From NCBI GenBank assembly GCA_008180335.1, contig VTEF01000002.1, forward strand, positions 247,973 to 311,972: a DNA stretch of 64,000 bases, given 5' to 3'. Every line of letters begins with the position of its first letter. Position 1 is the stretch's first letter. Source of the stretch: Priestia megaterium (GTDB lineage: Bacteria > Bacillota > Bacilli > Bacillales > Bacillaceae_H). Both the position numbers and the translations under genes were made by a program. This document shows, one piece after another, positions 34,652 through 44,863 of this stretch. The notes under the pieces were generated by a model. The model was not told the DNA's origin and ran no database searches. It saw only the letters and a list, made by a program, of their open reading frames with translations.

Positions 34652-35395
34652 TTAAAGTGTTTGCCCATTATCAATCGTGAATACTTGTCCCGTCACAGAC
34701 TCTTGCATTAGTTGAAAAAGAATAGCATCTGCAATATCGTTTGGAGCTGATATTCTTTGAAGGGGTAAATTTCCTGCAAGTTGATACATCTTCTCTTCAT
34801 TGCCAGACCACCATCTTGTCTCGACTGCACCTGGAGAAATGCTGTTTACTCGAATCTCAGGTGCTAGTGCAATTGCTAATGATCTCGTCATAGTGTGGAT
34901 GGCTGCTTTAGTTGCTGCATATGGAATGGATGAACCAATTCCTGTCATCCCGGCTACACTTCCTAAGTTAACAATAGAGCCTGATTTCTGCTTCTTCATG
35001 TATGGGACAACTGCTTTTACACAGTGAAACATTCCTTTCACGTTCACATTGTACAACGAATCCCATATTTCATCAGTTGCAGATTCTAAATCATTCATTG
35101 GTATCTGAGCTGTAATGCTGGCATTATTGACTAACCCATCTATTTGTTCAAATTCATTAATCGTTTGAAATACCATTTCTTTAACTTCACTTTCTATCGC
35201 AACATTTGCTTTAAAAGCAAATGCTATACTTCCTCGTTCTATAATTTGTTTGACAACTTCATTTGCTTCTTCCTTTGATGTACTATAGTTTATAACAAGT
35301 TTTGCTCCCGCATCTGCTAATTTTAAAGCTGCTGCTTTTCCTACACCAGTACCACCGCCAGTGATAATAAATACTTTATCTTTAAAATATTCCAT
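34652..35395 (-). CDS. Short-chain dehydrogenase/reductase (FabG-like)
   Basis: 247 residues, complete classical SDR: TGGGTGVG (12-19), NNASI (90-94), catalytic Ser146, Tyr159 and Lys163 (YAATK), and SISPGAVETRW. It uses NAD(P)H to reduce or oxidise a carbonyl. GGGAGGATTATAAG is a strong ribosome binding site. It is divergent from a LysR gene 115 bp away, which probably controls it. Substrate unknown. Confidence 0.9.
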   Translation of the reverse strand: MEYFKDKVFIITGGGTGVGKAAALKLADAGAKLVINYSTSKEEANEVVKQIIERGSIAFAFKANVAIESEVKEMVFQTINEFEQIDGLVNNASITAQIPMNDLESATDEIWDSLYNVNVKGMFHCVKAVVPYMKKQKSGSIVNLGSVAGMTGIGSSIPYAATKAAIHTMTRSLAIALAPEIRVNSISPGAVETRWWSGNEEKMYQLAGNLPLQRISAPNDIADAILFQLMQESVTGQVFTIDNGQTL

Positions 35396-35510
35396 TCTTA
35401 TAATCCTCCCACTTTCTGTCTTGTTTCATTATATCTTCGTTGAGAGAAAGGGTATAATAGGTAATACTAAGACAGGTATCATTTTAAATGATATCAATGG
35501 AGGAATTTTT

Positions 35511-36353
35511 TTGGAAAGCCATGATTTAAAGATATTCAAACATGTTGCAGAAATGAAATCAATCTCTAAAGCTGCTGATTTATTAGGATATGTTCAACCA
35601 AATATCAGTCAGCGAATTAAAAGCTTGGAAGAAGAGTTAGATGTCAAATTATTTACGCGTACGAATAGAGGAGTGATATTAACAAATGAGGGGGAACTCT
35701 TATTAGAATACACACACCGTATTTTATCTTTAATGGATGAGGCTAAAGCAGAGATTAACCCTAATAAGTGGAGGGAAGCTTTAATAATTGGAGCTTCGCA
35801 AACCATTTCTGCTTTTAAAATTCCACATTTATTCTCTTCCTTTCTGAAAAACAATGAAAATATAGAGGTAAAAGTAAAGACTGATACCAAACAAAAGTTA
35901 CAAGAAATGCTTTCTTATGGAGAAATTGATGGACTTTTTTTAAGTGGTACCTATAATGAATCACAGTTTAAAGTGATTTATAGTTATTTGGAGAAGATTG
36001 TACTGATTTCCCCTAAATATGGAGCTGAGGAAGAAAAAGCTCCTCAAACGTTACTCATTAATAGCGATGTAAATTGTATATATAGAAAAAAACTGTTGGA
36101 GTTTTCGCGAAAAAATCATATAAATAAACCAAAAGTAATGGAATTTGATTCACTAGAAGCTATTTTGCAAGCTGTTTATGATGGTCTTGGGATTAGTGTA
36201 GTTCCAGCAGATGTTGCATACGCCCGTAAAGACATACAAACCGTTCAATATCAAGAACTCTCAGAAGCAGTTCGAATCGATTTTGTGATAAAGAAAAGAA
36301 AACAGAGATCACAAAGTCTTAAAAAGTTTATTCGCTTCTTGGAAAATCTATAG
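35511..36353 (+). CDS. LysR family transcriptional regulator
   Basis: 280 residues. Helix-turn-helix at residues about 2-60 (LKIFKHVAEMKSISKAADLLGYVQPNISQRIKSLEEELDVKLFTR). The C-terminal substrate-binding fold follows (LIIGASQTISAFKIPHLFSSF...). Start is TTG behind ATGGAGGAAT; the open frame continues 50 codons upstream without support. Adjacent divergent SDR gene is the likely target; LysR proteins usually need an effector. Confidence 0.88.
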   Translation: MESHDLKIFKHVAEMKSISKAADLLGYVQPNISQRIKSLEEELDVKLFTRTNRGVILTNEGELLLEYTHRILSLMDEAKAEINPNKWREALIIGASQTISAFKIPHLFSSFLKNNENIEVKVKTDTKQKLQEMLSYGEIDGLFLSGTYNESQFKVIYSYLEKIVLISPKYGAEEEKAPQTLLINSDVNCIYRKKLLEFSRKNHINKPKVMEFDSLEAILQAVYDGLGISVVPADVAYARKDIQTVQYQELSEAVRIDFVIKKRKQRSQSLKKFIRFLENL

Positions 36354-36510
36354 GTGGCTAAGCCTTACAAGGATTTATATTACTTCTAATCCAAGGTACA
36401 AATTTACAGCAATATAACGTTTTAAGACAAAAAGTAAATCTAGAATTGTCTTTCTTAAAGAAGAATCATTTAAGAGGTTTCATTTAAGCGAGTTTAAATT
36501 ATTTATTACA

Positions 36511-36538
36511 GGCTCCTGTAATCAAGTTTATGTTAACT
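36511..36538 (+). other. dif-like bipartite site A
   Basis: Left arm GGCTCCTGTAA, 6-base spacer, right arm TTATGTTAACT. The right arm differs by one base from the XerD arm of B. subtilis dif (TTATGTAAACT, from memory). Left-arm match is weak. Confidence 0.35.
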
Positions 36539-36600
36539 TATAAATAATGATAATAGTAAATAAAACTAGGCGTAATGATTTTTCACAGGAGAGATGCTAC

Positions 36601-36924
36601 ATGTTAGAAAATTATCTTGGTAAAGAGGTAGTTGTAAAAGTAGACCTTTGGGGTCAAGGCATTCAAAGCATAATTATATTTATCCTTTGAATTATGGTTA
36701 CATCCCTGGAAAAAAGGTTGCTGACGGAGAAGAGATTGACGCCTATATATTAGGAGAATCTAATTCTTTAGACGAATATATAGGCATTGTAATAGGGATA
36801 GTACACAGAAAAAAAGCTTATTGTATTCAATAAAAGCTTCTCTTTAGAATAAATTCAACAAGCATTACACTTTCAAGAGCAATATTTTAATACTGAAATT
36901 ATTTTAAAAAGCGACTTCCTATAA
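36601..36924 (+). pseudogene. Inorganic-pyrophosphatase-like protein, multiply disrupted
   Basis: The ATG (behind CACAGGAGAGATGCTAC) starts MLENYLGKEVVVKVD, then the frame is lost through a deletion of about five bases. The family pattern resumes as GSRHSKHNYIYPLNYGYIPGKKVADGEEIDAYILG, shifts again near 36815 to KKLIVFNKSFSLE, meets a TAA at about 36855 and ends with IQQALHFQEQYFNTEIILKS. At least three lesions make it a clear pseudogene. It sits alone between dif-like sites A and B. Confidence 0.85.
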
Positions 36925-36937
36925 GGAGTCGCTTTTT
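36905..36937 (+). terminator. Rho-independent terminator
   Basis: AAAAAGCGACT pairs with AGTCGCTTTTT. It overlaps the last codons of the pseudogene and directly abuts dif-like site B. Confidence 0.85.
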
Positions 36938-36965
36938 GATACCGATAAGAGTGATTACGTTAACT
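36938..36965 (+). other. dif-like bipartite site B
   Basis: Left arm GATACCGATAA, spacer GAGTGA, right arm TTACGTTAACT, 28 bp in all. The left arm matches that of site D at 9 of 11 positions with the same 6-base spacing. Confidence 0.45.
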
Positions 36966-37071
36966 AAACAATAAAAAAGAAGTGTTTTCCAAAAAAATGT
37001 TATTATATTGGTTTTATAGAGGAGAACTAAAAAGATTTATTCCTCCTCTCTGTTTTCTTACTTTTAACTCT

Positions 37072-38070
37072 TTACGAACGTACTGTATTTTTTACTGGAT
37101 ATCCATAAATTGATCCATCTTTAATTTTAATTTTATCTTCCCAAGGAAGCTTGTAATTTCCTTCAGCTAAATCTTTAACGAATGTATATGGATTCTCTTT
37201 TACTCCCCCAGGAGTAGATACATAACCTCTAGCTCCTAGATTATAAATGTTATTTTCAAGTCCCCATCCTATTCTAGCTTGGTCAGCTAGTTCTGGATAA
37301 ACCTCTGCTGTAACAATTTCATAAGGGTTTCTGTGACCTTGGACTAAAGTAGTTCCGTCAAAGTTACATACTTGTCCTTCACCAAAATAATAAAAGACTC
37401 CATCGTAACCTGCTAAATTTACAGATAAAGTGTACATTAGATTCTGCCATGCATTCGAACGGTTAGTCAAAATCCATTGATCATTGACTTGTGTACTATA
37501 TCCTGAAATACGGATTAATACATTCGCGCCTTTATATGCAGCCTCACGAGCGATTTCAGGAAACATGCCGTCATGACAGATACAAACTGCTAATTTACTA
37601 CCACCTGGCCCGTCACAAACAGGTAAGCCTAAATTACCTGCTTGCCATGGTTCTACTGGCACCCAGGGGTTTAATTTGCGATATTTTAATATGATTTCTC
37701 CTTGAGGATCAATAATAATGGCTGTATTGTATGGGTCTCCACCATCAGGGTCTTTTTCCATAATAGAAAAGACACCATATACTTCCGCTTCTTGGCAAGC
37801 ACGAGCAAATAGATCCGTTTCTGGTCCAGGTACGGTACATAAAAATTCTTCTGTTGTCCATTTTTTTGTATTCAAACCTTGAGTGCTGTATTCAGGGAAA
37901 ACAATTAACTCTACTCCAGGATAGCCAGCTTTTGTTGAATGGACTGTTCTAACAATCTCTTTGATTTGTTTATCAATATCAGCTCTTGAATCAACTATCG
38001 GTACCGGATACTGAACTAAAGCAGTTAAAAATCCATTTGTTGGTTTTACCATACTTCCAATGCTACCCAT
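37072..38070 (-). CDS. amiF: Formamidase AmiF
   Basis: 332 residues of the nitrilase superfamily, hydrolysing formamide to formate and ammonia. Catalytic triad Glu60 (VFPEYSTQG), Lys132 (KYRKLNPW) and Cys165 ([11 protein letters not shown]). Start MGSIGSM and end YGYPV are as in B. cereus and Helicobacter AmiF, and the whole sequence matches my memory of AmiF, not the longer AmiE. Strong AAGGGGGAT site. It is the only gene between dif-like sites B and C, with no urea or nitrogen genes nearby. Confidence 0.93.
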   Translation of the reverse strand: MGSIGSMVKPTNGFLTALVQYPVPIVDSRADIDKQIKEIVRTVHSTKAGYPGVELIVFPEYSTQGLNTKKWTTEEFLCTVPGPETDLFARACQEAEVYGVFSIMEKDPDGGDPYNTAIIIDPQGEIILKYRKLNPWVPVEPWQAGNLGLPVCDGPGGSKLAVCICHDGMFPEIAREAAYKGANVLIRISGYSTQVNDQWILTNRSNAWQNLMYTLSVNLAGYDGVFYYFGEGQVCNFDGTTLVQGHRNPYEIVTAEVYPELADQARIGWGLENNIYNLGARGYVSTPGGVKENPYTFVKDLAEGNYKLPWEDKIKIKDGSIYGYPVKNTVRS

Positions 38071-38334
38071 AAAAAAATCCCCCTTAGACTTGTTTAATTA
38101 TTATGTTAATAAGAGAATCTATCATTTAGACAAACTCATCTTACTCCATCCATAGAATATTTCTAAAAGCTCATGTTTGTCTTCTTTATTAATTTATGAA
38201 CTATATGAAAATACTATATTTTCTGATTATTTTTTACAACATTTATGTTAAATTGTCTAACATTGTTCTCTAACTTAGAACAAGAATACAGTGCAAATTT
38301 AGGCTAGATTGTACCAGACCCCTTTTTGGTGTGG

Positions 38335-38362
38335 GGTTCCGTGAATGATGATTATGGTAACT
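38335..38362 (+). other. dif-like bipartite site C
   Basis: Left arm GGTTCCGTGAA, spacer TGATGA, right arm TTATGGTAACT. The 21 bases after it include the palindrome TGTATA-TGA-TATACA, also present in near form after site E. Confidence 0.45.
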
Positions 38363-38394
38363 AAGTTTGTATATGATATACAGTCTAAAAAGTG

Positions 38395-38432
38395 AAAAAA
38401 CTACCTTTAAGTGAAAGAAAAGGTAGTTTTTT
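38395..38432. terminator. Bidirectional hairpin terminator
   Basis: AAAAAACTACCTTT pairs perfectly with AAAGGTAGTTTTTT. It lies in the 200-bp gene-free segment between sites C and D. Confidence 0.85.
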
Positions 38433-38563
38433 CAGTCATATGAAAAGTGATAAGGATGCCTCACGGCGTTTTGAGTAGTTTGCTCAAGATATTAAAATTT
38501 ATTCGTTTATAAAAAAAGAAAACGTTTACTTAATGTTTAAATTAAAAGGCGCCTCTTCTATTT

Positions 38564-38591
38564 CATACCGATCAAACCCATTATGGTAACT
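38564..38591 (+). other. dif-like bipartite site D
   Basis: Left arm CATACCGATCA, spacer AACCCA, right arm TTATGGTAACT. Right arm identical to those of sites C and F. Confidence 0.45.
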
Positions 38592-38766
38592 AAAAACTTA
38601 TAGGTTATACAGATAAAAAAAGCGCCCCTTATTTGGGGCGTACTCTATCTATATGATAAAACATAACCTAATAAAAGTCTATAATTTCGTGGTTTTTTAT
38701 ATTATAGTTTGATTACTGAATTCAGGAATACCCATGGGTAAATATAGGATTGAAAGGAAAATATCT

Positions 38767-39808
<1,042 letters not shown>

Positions 39809-39874
39809 GGTATTGAAACAATGTAGGTCTTAGATAAGAAGAATTTGATAAGCTTCGTTACCAATATATTATCG

Positions 39875-39909
39875 AAACAAGTAGTGTCCTAGGGATACTG
39901 CTTGTTTTT
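39875..39909 (+). terminator. Rho-independent terminator
   Basis: AAACAAGTAGT pairs with ACTGCTTGTTT (one wobble), then TTTAG. Confidence 0.7.
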
Positions 39910-39957
39910 AGATTGCTTAAAGAAGACTTAAGTTCCTATAAAACTGTTTAAATGAAG

Positions 39958-40314
39958 GGTTCTGGTGCAAAGATTGCATCTATTTAAAAGAAGCATATAG
40001 ATTCCTAATAGAATTTGTTCTTATGCAGCTATTCCTAATAGTTGATGAATGAACTTCACTTGATTTTGGACAGACTTCACCTGCTCGTGAAGTTGTCCTT
40101 TTCTCACCATATGCATCACTTCAATGCCACTCAATATAGAAGTGGCTGTTTCATACGACTTGAATCCTAGCATCGAACGTACTCGCTTTTTAATGAAACG
40201 ATGGTACAGAACATCAAGAAAATTCAAAGGCCTTATGCTGCCAAAGAAATCATTAGTGAAATAAGTAAGTGTGAAAACTACAAAAAGAAAGTAACAATAA
40301 ATTAACAATCCCAC
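39958..40314 (-). mobile_element. IS6-family transposase, C-terminal fragment with one terminal repeat
   Basis: GGTTCTGGTGCAAAG at 39958 is the IS end. The minus strand ending at 40021 encodes HRFIKKRVRSMLGFKSYETATSILSGIE...VKFIHQLLGIAA, the standard IS6 transposase tail with the last catalytic-domain helix; the N-terminal two thirds and the other end are gone. The part of the frame upstream of about 40230 is unrelated sequence. Same IS family as at 6719. Confidence 0.85.
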
Positions 40315-40455
40315 GATAATTTCTCGTGGGATTGTTGAATGTGATCAGTGGTTAAAAAGTAGGTAAAAGCTACTGAAAAAACCCTTCTCTGTTGCCTGCG
40401 AGGCTAGTTGTCAAGACGAATACTGTCTCTCATATCAATAAACCCCTTATTTCTA

Positions 40456-41274
40456 TCACATGCTATTATCTAAATAGCGGATATCTGCATATCCTTTTTT
40501 TCGGCGGTACCAGATTATCAAGATTGATACAAAGATTAATACGATAGAAATGACTTGTGCTATTCGCAAATGTTGCGTAAGCATTAAGCTATCCGTTCTC
40601 ATTCCTTCAATAAAGAAACGTCCGAACGAGTAGTAGATGATGTATGTTAAAAATAATTCACCACGCCTTAAATTTGTACGTCGGAGAGACATCAACACGA
40701 TAAATCCTCCTAAATTCCAAAGAGACTCGTATAAAAACGTAGGATGATAATACGTTCCTTCTATGTACATCTGATTAATGATAAAATCAGGAAGATACAG
40801 ATTTTCGAGAAATTCACGGGATACGGGTCCCCCGTGGGCTTCCTGATTGATAAAATTTCCCCAGCGTCCAATTGCCTGAGCTAGAATCAGGCTTGGTGCC
40901 AAAATGTCAGTAAGTTTCCAGAACGAAATTTTTCGTATATTCGCAAACACTATTATTGTCAATACTGCACCGATTAGTACACCGTGCATGGCTAGACCGC
41001 CTTCCCAGATAGCAATAATTTTATTGGGGTGTGCGGAATAATATTCCCATTTAAAAATCACGTAATAAACGCGTGCAAATAGGATAGAAATCGGAAGCGC
41101 AAAAATGACGAGATCAACAAAGGTATCTTTTGGAAGAAAACGTTGCTCGCTTTCACGCATGGCGAGCCGGAGGCCAATTAAGGCCCCGGACATGATAATA
41201 GCACCGTACCAGTAAATTTGGAGCGGACCGAGAGTGATCGCAACCCTATCGATCGGTTCAATCGTATTTTCCAT
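40456..41274 (-). CDS. lgt: Prolipoprotein diacylglyceryl transferase (Lgt), accessory paralogue
   Basis: 272 residues with about seven membrane segments. The Lgt signature [14 protein letters not shown] is present (Arg137), plus the essential HG motif (His97, GGLAMHG) and [19 protein letters not shown]. Lgt moves diacylglyceryl from phosphatidylglycerol to the lipobox Cys. Start ATG behind AAAAGGAGTAAG. It does not sit with hprK as a housekeeping lgt would; instead it ends a run of zinc-dehydrogenase and class II aldolase genes, which suggests a special lipid-related role. Confidence 0.9.
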   Translation of the reverse strand: MENTIEPIDRVAITLGPLQIYWYGAIIMSGALIGLRLAMRESEQRFLPKDTFVDLVIFALPISILFARVYYVIFKWEYYSAHPNKIIAIWEGGLAMHGVLIGAVLTIIVFANIRKISFWKLTDILAPSLILAQAIGRWGNFINQEAHGGPVSREFLENLYLPDFIINQMYIEGTYYHPTFLYESLWNLGGFIVLMSLRRTNLRRGELFLTYIIYYSFGRFFIEGMRTDSLMLTQHLRIAQVISIVLIFVSILIIWYRRKKGYADIRYLDNSM

Positions 41275-41357
41275 ATTCTTACTCCTTTTCGCATCATAAA
41301 AGTCTCTAAACATAATTCCCTTTATAATTTAATGTGTTAATTCTAAATCAAACCTTT

Positions 41358-42446
41358 TTATGCACTTGGCACTTGAGGTATGACTCGTCCTTCAATACGG
41401 TCAAAGATATCATCTAAATCGCGACCTGTAATTGTAAGACCGTGATTTTTGAGTCCAATGACTGTCCTAGATGGATCATCGGCATTACGTACTAAATCTG
41501 CTACAGTTTCCGCCAATTGAATCGTACCGCAAGGGTAGTTAATTTGCGTTGCTGTTATACCATCCATCCATGCATGAATATGAACAATTGCCCCCACTTT
41601 TGGATGTTCTTTATAAATCATCCAATGTTCAATCGCATCAACCGACGCTCTTTTTGGAGAAATGCGAGGAGGAACACTTATTTCCATCGCATTTTTTTTC
41701 GGATTAAACCCATTGATATATAAAATATCTTGGCCAATTACTCGCATATTAGCTTTGTTGACACCGCTGGCACTCATCCAAAAACTTTTATCATCGTGTC
41801 TGCTGCTTAGATTTCCGTAGCTAAGACCTCCTATCCCGTACAATTTTTTTAACTGACGCATATCTCGAGATGATAAATATTTTTCAAGTGGAAAGGGTGC
41901 AGGCAATAAATTCATTTCATCTAATTTTTTGCCTGATACGTACATTTTTTGTGTAATATCATTACCATTCCATAAATTTTGATCCAAATCATCTGCAAAA
42001 TGATTGTCAATAACTAATTGAGCCGATGCAATCGGTTCCAATCTTTCATAAATCTTTTGGAAAAAGTCTTCTTTTTCTTCAATTTGATAACTTAATTTGT
42101 AAAAGCCTTGTTCAGGAGTAATAAAATAAACATCTGTTTTTTCCTTATTGTGTACGATGAACATTAAATGGTTCGCTAAAGATCGAATTAGATATGGATA
42201 AGCAACTTCAAATATGTTCTCCGGTTCTTCATTCTTCTCTAGTACAGATACGACAAAAGTCGCCTGTGCCTTTCTACGAAACGGACGTGGTTTTTCTTGT
42301 TCGATCACATTAAATACAACTCGAATATCATCAACTGGTTCTTTACAAAACTCGTATCCTTCAGTTGAAAATTTTTCTTTTAATCCTTCCATATACCATG
42401 TGAGAAAAGGCGTTTTTTCGGTACCTGTTATTGTAAAGTTCTTCAT
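41358..42446 (-). CDS. Class II aldolase/adducin domain protein with extra N-terminal domain
   Basis: 362 residues. Residues about 190-355 form a complete class II aldolase domain: GLSYGNLSSRHDD, MSASGVNKANM, Glu273, the metal pair His289/His291 (VHIHAW) and His335 (LKNHGLTI), so catalysis is plausible (aldol cleavage or epimerisation of a phosphosugar). Residues 1-185 are an unrecognised alpha/beta domain. AGGAGGAAGAC ribosome binding site. It is 30 bp after the zinc-dehydrogenase and 83 bp before lgt, so an operon is likely. Substrate unknown. Confidence 0.82.
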   Translation of the reverse strand: MKNFTITGTEKTPFLTWYMEGLKEKFSTEGYEFCKEPVDDIRVVFNVIEQEKPRPFRRKAQATFVVSVLEKNEEPENIFEVAYPYLIRSLANHLMFIVHNKEKTDVYFITPEQGFYKLSYQIEEKEDFFQKIYERLEPIASAQLVIDNHFADDLDQNLWNGNDITQKMYVSGKKLDEMNLLPAPFPLEKYLSSRDMRQLKKLYGIGGLSYGNLSSRHDDKSFWMSASGVNKANMRVIGQDILYINGFNPKKNAMEISVPPRISPKRASVDAIEHWMIYKEHPKVGAIVHIHAWMDGITATQINYPCGTIQLAETVADLVRNADDPSRTVIGLKNHGLTITGRDLDDIFDRIEGRVIPQVPSA

Positions 42447-42476
42447 TTTTGTCTTCCTCCTAATTTCTGTTAATTG

Positions 42477-43700
42477 TTACGGTTCAAAAACCACTTTGAT
42501 TGCTGCACGATTTTTCTTATTAGAAGCAGTACCAAGGGCATTTTGGTAATCTTCTATTGGAAATCGGTGAGTAACCAATGGTGATAGATCGACTTTTCCA
42601 TCACGCATTAATTCAATCGCAATGTCAAATGTTCGTGTACTTTTTCCTTTAAAAATTTCCGTACTATAAGCAAAGCTTCCTTTGATATCTAACTCATTAA
42701 GCCAAACTGTCGTCCAATCAATACCGTCCATTATACCGGCTAGACCTAACAGAACAACTTTTCCACCGTTTTTAGAGAAACGAAGTGCGTCATTGATACT
42801 CTGTTTTTTGCCAACACATTCAAAGACAATATCTGCACCTCCTTGTATTACTTCAGGACCAAAAAGGGGTTTTAATACCTGTCCTTTAAGAATTTTTGTT
42901 AGGTCATCAATATAAGTTTGTTTTCGAAGAAAGATTATATTGTCTGCCCCATAATTGGACGCCAACTCAGCTTGAAAATGATGTTTCACCAACGCAACAA
43001 TTTTACACGGGATTTCTAGTGCTCGAATAGCCGCAATGACACATAGTCCAATTACTCCTCCCCCTATGACCAATACGGTGTCGTCTTTACTTGGTGGATT
43101 TCTTAAAACACTATGTAAAGCACAGCTAAAAGGCTCTATCATCACGCCGTTTAAATCATTTACAGCTGCTGGGAGTTTAAATACTTGGCTTTTGTGAGCC
43201 ACTATATACGAACTCCATCCGCCACCTGTGTCACGACATGTTCCTATTAACAAACCTGGTGACAGGTCTCCTTTAGTTTTATATGCACACAAACTAAAAT
43301 TACCCTTAAGGCATGCGGGACAAGGATGTTCTATACCTCTCGATACACACGACAAAATTGGGTCTATAACAACTCGATCTCCCCTAGTTAATTCAGTAAC
43401 TTGTGATCCTACTTCCGCAATTTCCCCTACGATTTCATGGCCTATTGTGAATGGAAATGAAACAAATGGTGAAGTAGCAGGACTATCATTTAAAAAAAGA
43501 AGATTAAGATCACTGCCACAAATACCGCCATATTTTACCTTTACTTTAACCCAGTTTGCATTTGGAAGCTCCGGCTCCAATTGTTCGTGAAATCGTAAAC
43601 AGGATAGCCGGGAATTCCAATAAACAGAAGGAATAAAACTTCCGATTATTTTACTGAAGATATAGTTGGGCATTTTATAATCGAATTGCAAAGCTTTCAA
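42477..43700 (-). CDS. Zinc-binding alcohol/polyol dehydrogenase (MDR family)
   Basis: 407 residues. Catalytic zinc region GGICGSDLN and GHEIVGEI; structural-zinc cysteines in CVSRGIEHPCPACLKGNFSLC; Rossmann VLVIGGGVIGLCVIAAIRAL. This is the sorbitol/threonine dehydrogenase branch. About 25 extra N-terminal residues precede the usual start. Start TTG behind AGGTGATATG. First gene of the dehydrogenase-aldolase-lgt run and divergent from the DagK-type kinases. Oxidation or reduction of a polyol or its phosphate is expected. Confidence 0.88.
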   Translation of the reverse strand: MKALQFDYKMPNYIFSKIIGSFIPSVYWNSRLSCLRFHEQLEPELPNANWVKVKVKYGGICGSDLNLLFLNDSPATSPFVSFPFTIGHEIVGEIAEVGSQVTELTRGDRVVIDPILSCVSRGIEHPCPACLKGNFSLCAYKTKGDLSPGLLIGTCRDTGGGWSSYIVAHKSQVFKLPAAVNDLNGVMIEPFSCALHSVLRNPPSKDDTVLVIGGGVIGLCVIAAIRALEIPCKIVALVKHHFQAELASNYGADNIIFLRKQTYIDDLTKILKGQVLKPLFGPEVIQGGADIVFECVGKKQSINDALRFSKNGGKVVLLGLAGIMDGIDWTTVWLNELDIKGSFAYSTEIFKGKSTRTFDIAIELMRDGKVDLSPLVTHRFPIEDYQNALGTASNKKNRAAIKVVFEP

Positions 43701-43882
43701 TACATATCACCTAGTTTCTTCAACGATTTCAAGTGATAATTTACCCGAATAATTTCCTTACTATTCATTTTATTGATAAATATAGAAATTTTTTTTGTGA
43801 AAAGAAACGTTTTTTAAAGTAAAACAGAGAAAAATAGTATTGTGGTTAGAATGTTAAAGTCTTGTGGATTGGAGGATTAACT

Positions 43883-44785
43883 ATGAATAAAATAAACAAG
43901 CAGGCATTAATGATTTATAACCCATTTTCTGGAAGAAAGAAATCTCATAAAGCCTTTCCGATGCTACTAAAAAAACTTTCAGAAATGGGGTATCGATTAA
44001 CGATTCATCAACTAACTGAGTTGAATAGCATCGATAATTCCATTAAAGAAGCATGCCAAAACAGATGGGATGCGATTTTTATTGCCGGAGGAGATGGCAC
44101 TGTAAACCAATTACTTCAATTTTTAGCGGAAGAAGAATATAGACCCACTGTAGGGGTATTCCCATTTGGAACGAGTAATGAATTTGCAAAATATATAGGT
44201 ATGTCTTGCAATATCCAAGCTCTTTCAATTATTGAAAGAGGTAATACAAAACCGATTGACATCGGGAAATTTGGAAACCGATACTTTGCTAACATTGCAG
44301 CAGCAGGTTGGTTGTCGGATATTACCTATAGAACGTCTCCTTTCCTTAAATCTTGTTTTGGTGAATGGGCCTATTGCCTTTATTTTCTTAAAACATTTTT
44401 TTTGACAAAACAATTAAATACAATTTCTGTTGATGTTTCTACCAATGAAGTAATTTCTGAACTCTCTTTATTTTTAATCATGAATGGAGACTCTGTTGGT
44501 CCTTTTGAACGTCTTATCAAGAATTCAACACATAATGATGGCTATTTTCACCTTCTCACTTGTGAAAAAACCAATCGATTACAGTTGTTTTATTCATTAC
44601 TTGTAAAAATATTCAACATTTCTGACAAACCATCACTAATACATCATACTAAAATAAAATCTGGTCACTTTACGATTCCAGAGGCCTTGGCTCTCAATCT
44701 TGATGGCGAAAAGGTTGATGTAAAAAGTCTGCATTTTAAGGTATTGCCCCAGCATCTTCATGTTTTTAGTTCAACTTCAAACTAA
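43883..44785 (+). CDS. Diacylglycerol/lipid kinase (DagK family)
   Basis: 300 residues. The catalytic N-domain has IYNPFSGRKKSHK and AIFIAGGDGTVNQLLQFL with GGDGT at 69-73, then GVFPFGTSNEFAKYIGM, all typical of DagK/YegS lipid kinases. The C-domain ends in LNLDGEKV, the usual dimerisation and substrate part. ATP-dependent phosphorylation of a lipid hydroxyl is expected. Start ATG behind TTGGAGG. The GTSNEFA form replaces the common GTANDFA, so it belongs to a divergent subgroup. A second kinase follows 78 bp later. Confidence 0.88.
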   Translation: MNKINKQALMIYNPFSGRKKSHKAFPMLLKKLSEMGYRLTIHQLTELNSIDNSIKEACQNRWDAIFIAGGDGTVNQLLQFLAEEEYRPTVGVFPFGTSNEFAKYIGMSCNIQALSIIERGNTKPIDIGKFGNRYFANIAAAGWLSDITYRTSPFLKSCFGEWAYCLYFLKTFFLTKQLNTISVDVSTNEVISELSLFLIMNGDSVGPFERLIKNSTHNDGYFHLLTCEKTNRLQLFYSLLVKIFNISDKPSLIHHTKIKSGHFTIPEALALNLDGEKVDVKSLHFKVLPQHLHVFSSTSN

Positions 44786-44863
44786 GAACGCCTTAATATG
44801 CTTGTATATTTACAAGTAAAGTAGGCTATAATTTTGTTAAAAAATTATAATTAGGTGAGATGT

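Larger units (their letters stand above)
38071..38766. other. Gene-free stretch with hairpins and dif-like sites
   Basis: No ORF is supported. An IS6-end-like remnant (TTGTACCAGACCCC, 38310) is followed by dif-like sites C and D, a strong bidirectional hairpin between them, and a minus-strand terminator (CGCCCC/GGGGCG with a T run on the minus strand, about 38613-38640). Confidence 0.6.

Noticed and set aside
38243-38253. TTATGTTAAAT, identical to the canonical XerD arm
   Set aside because: The preceding 17 bases have no XerC-like arm.
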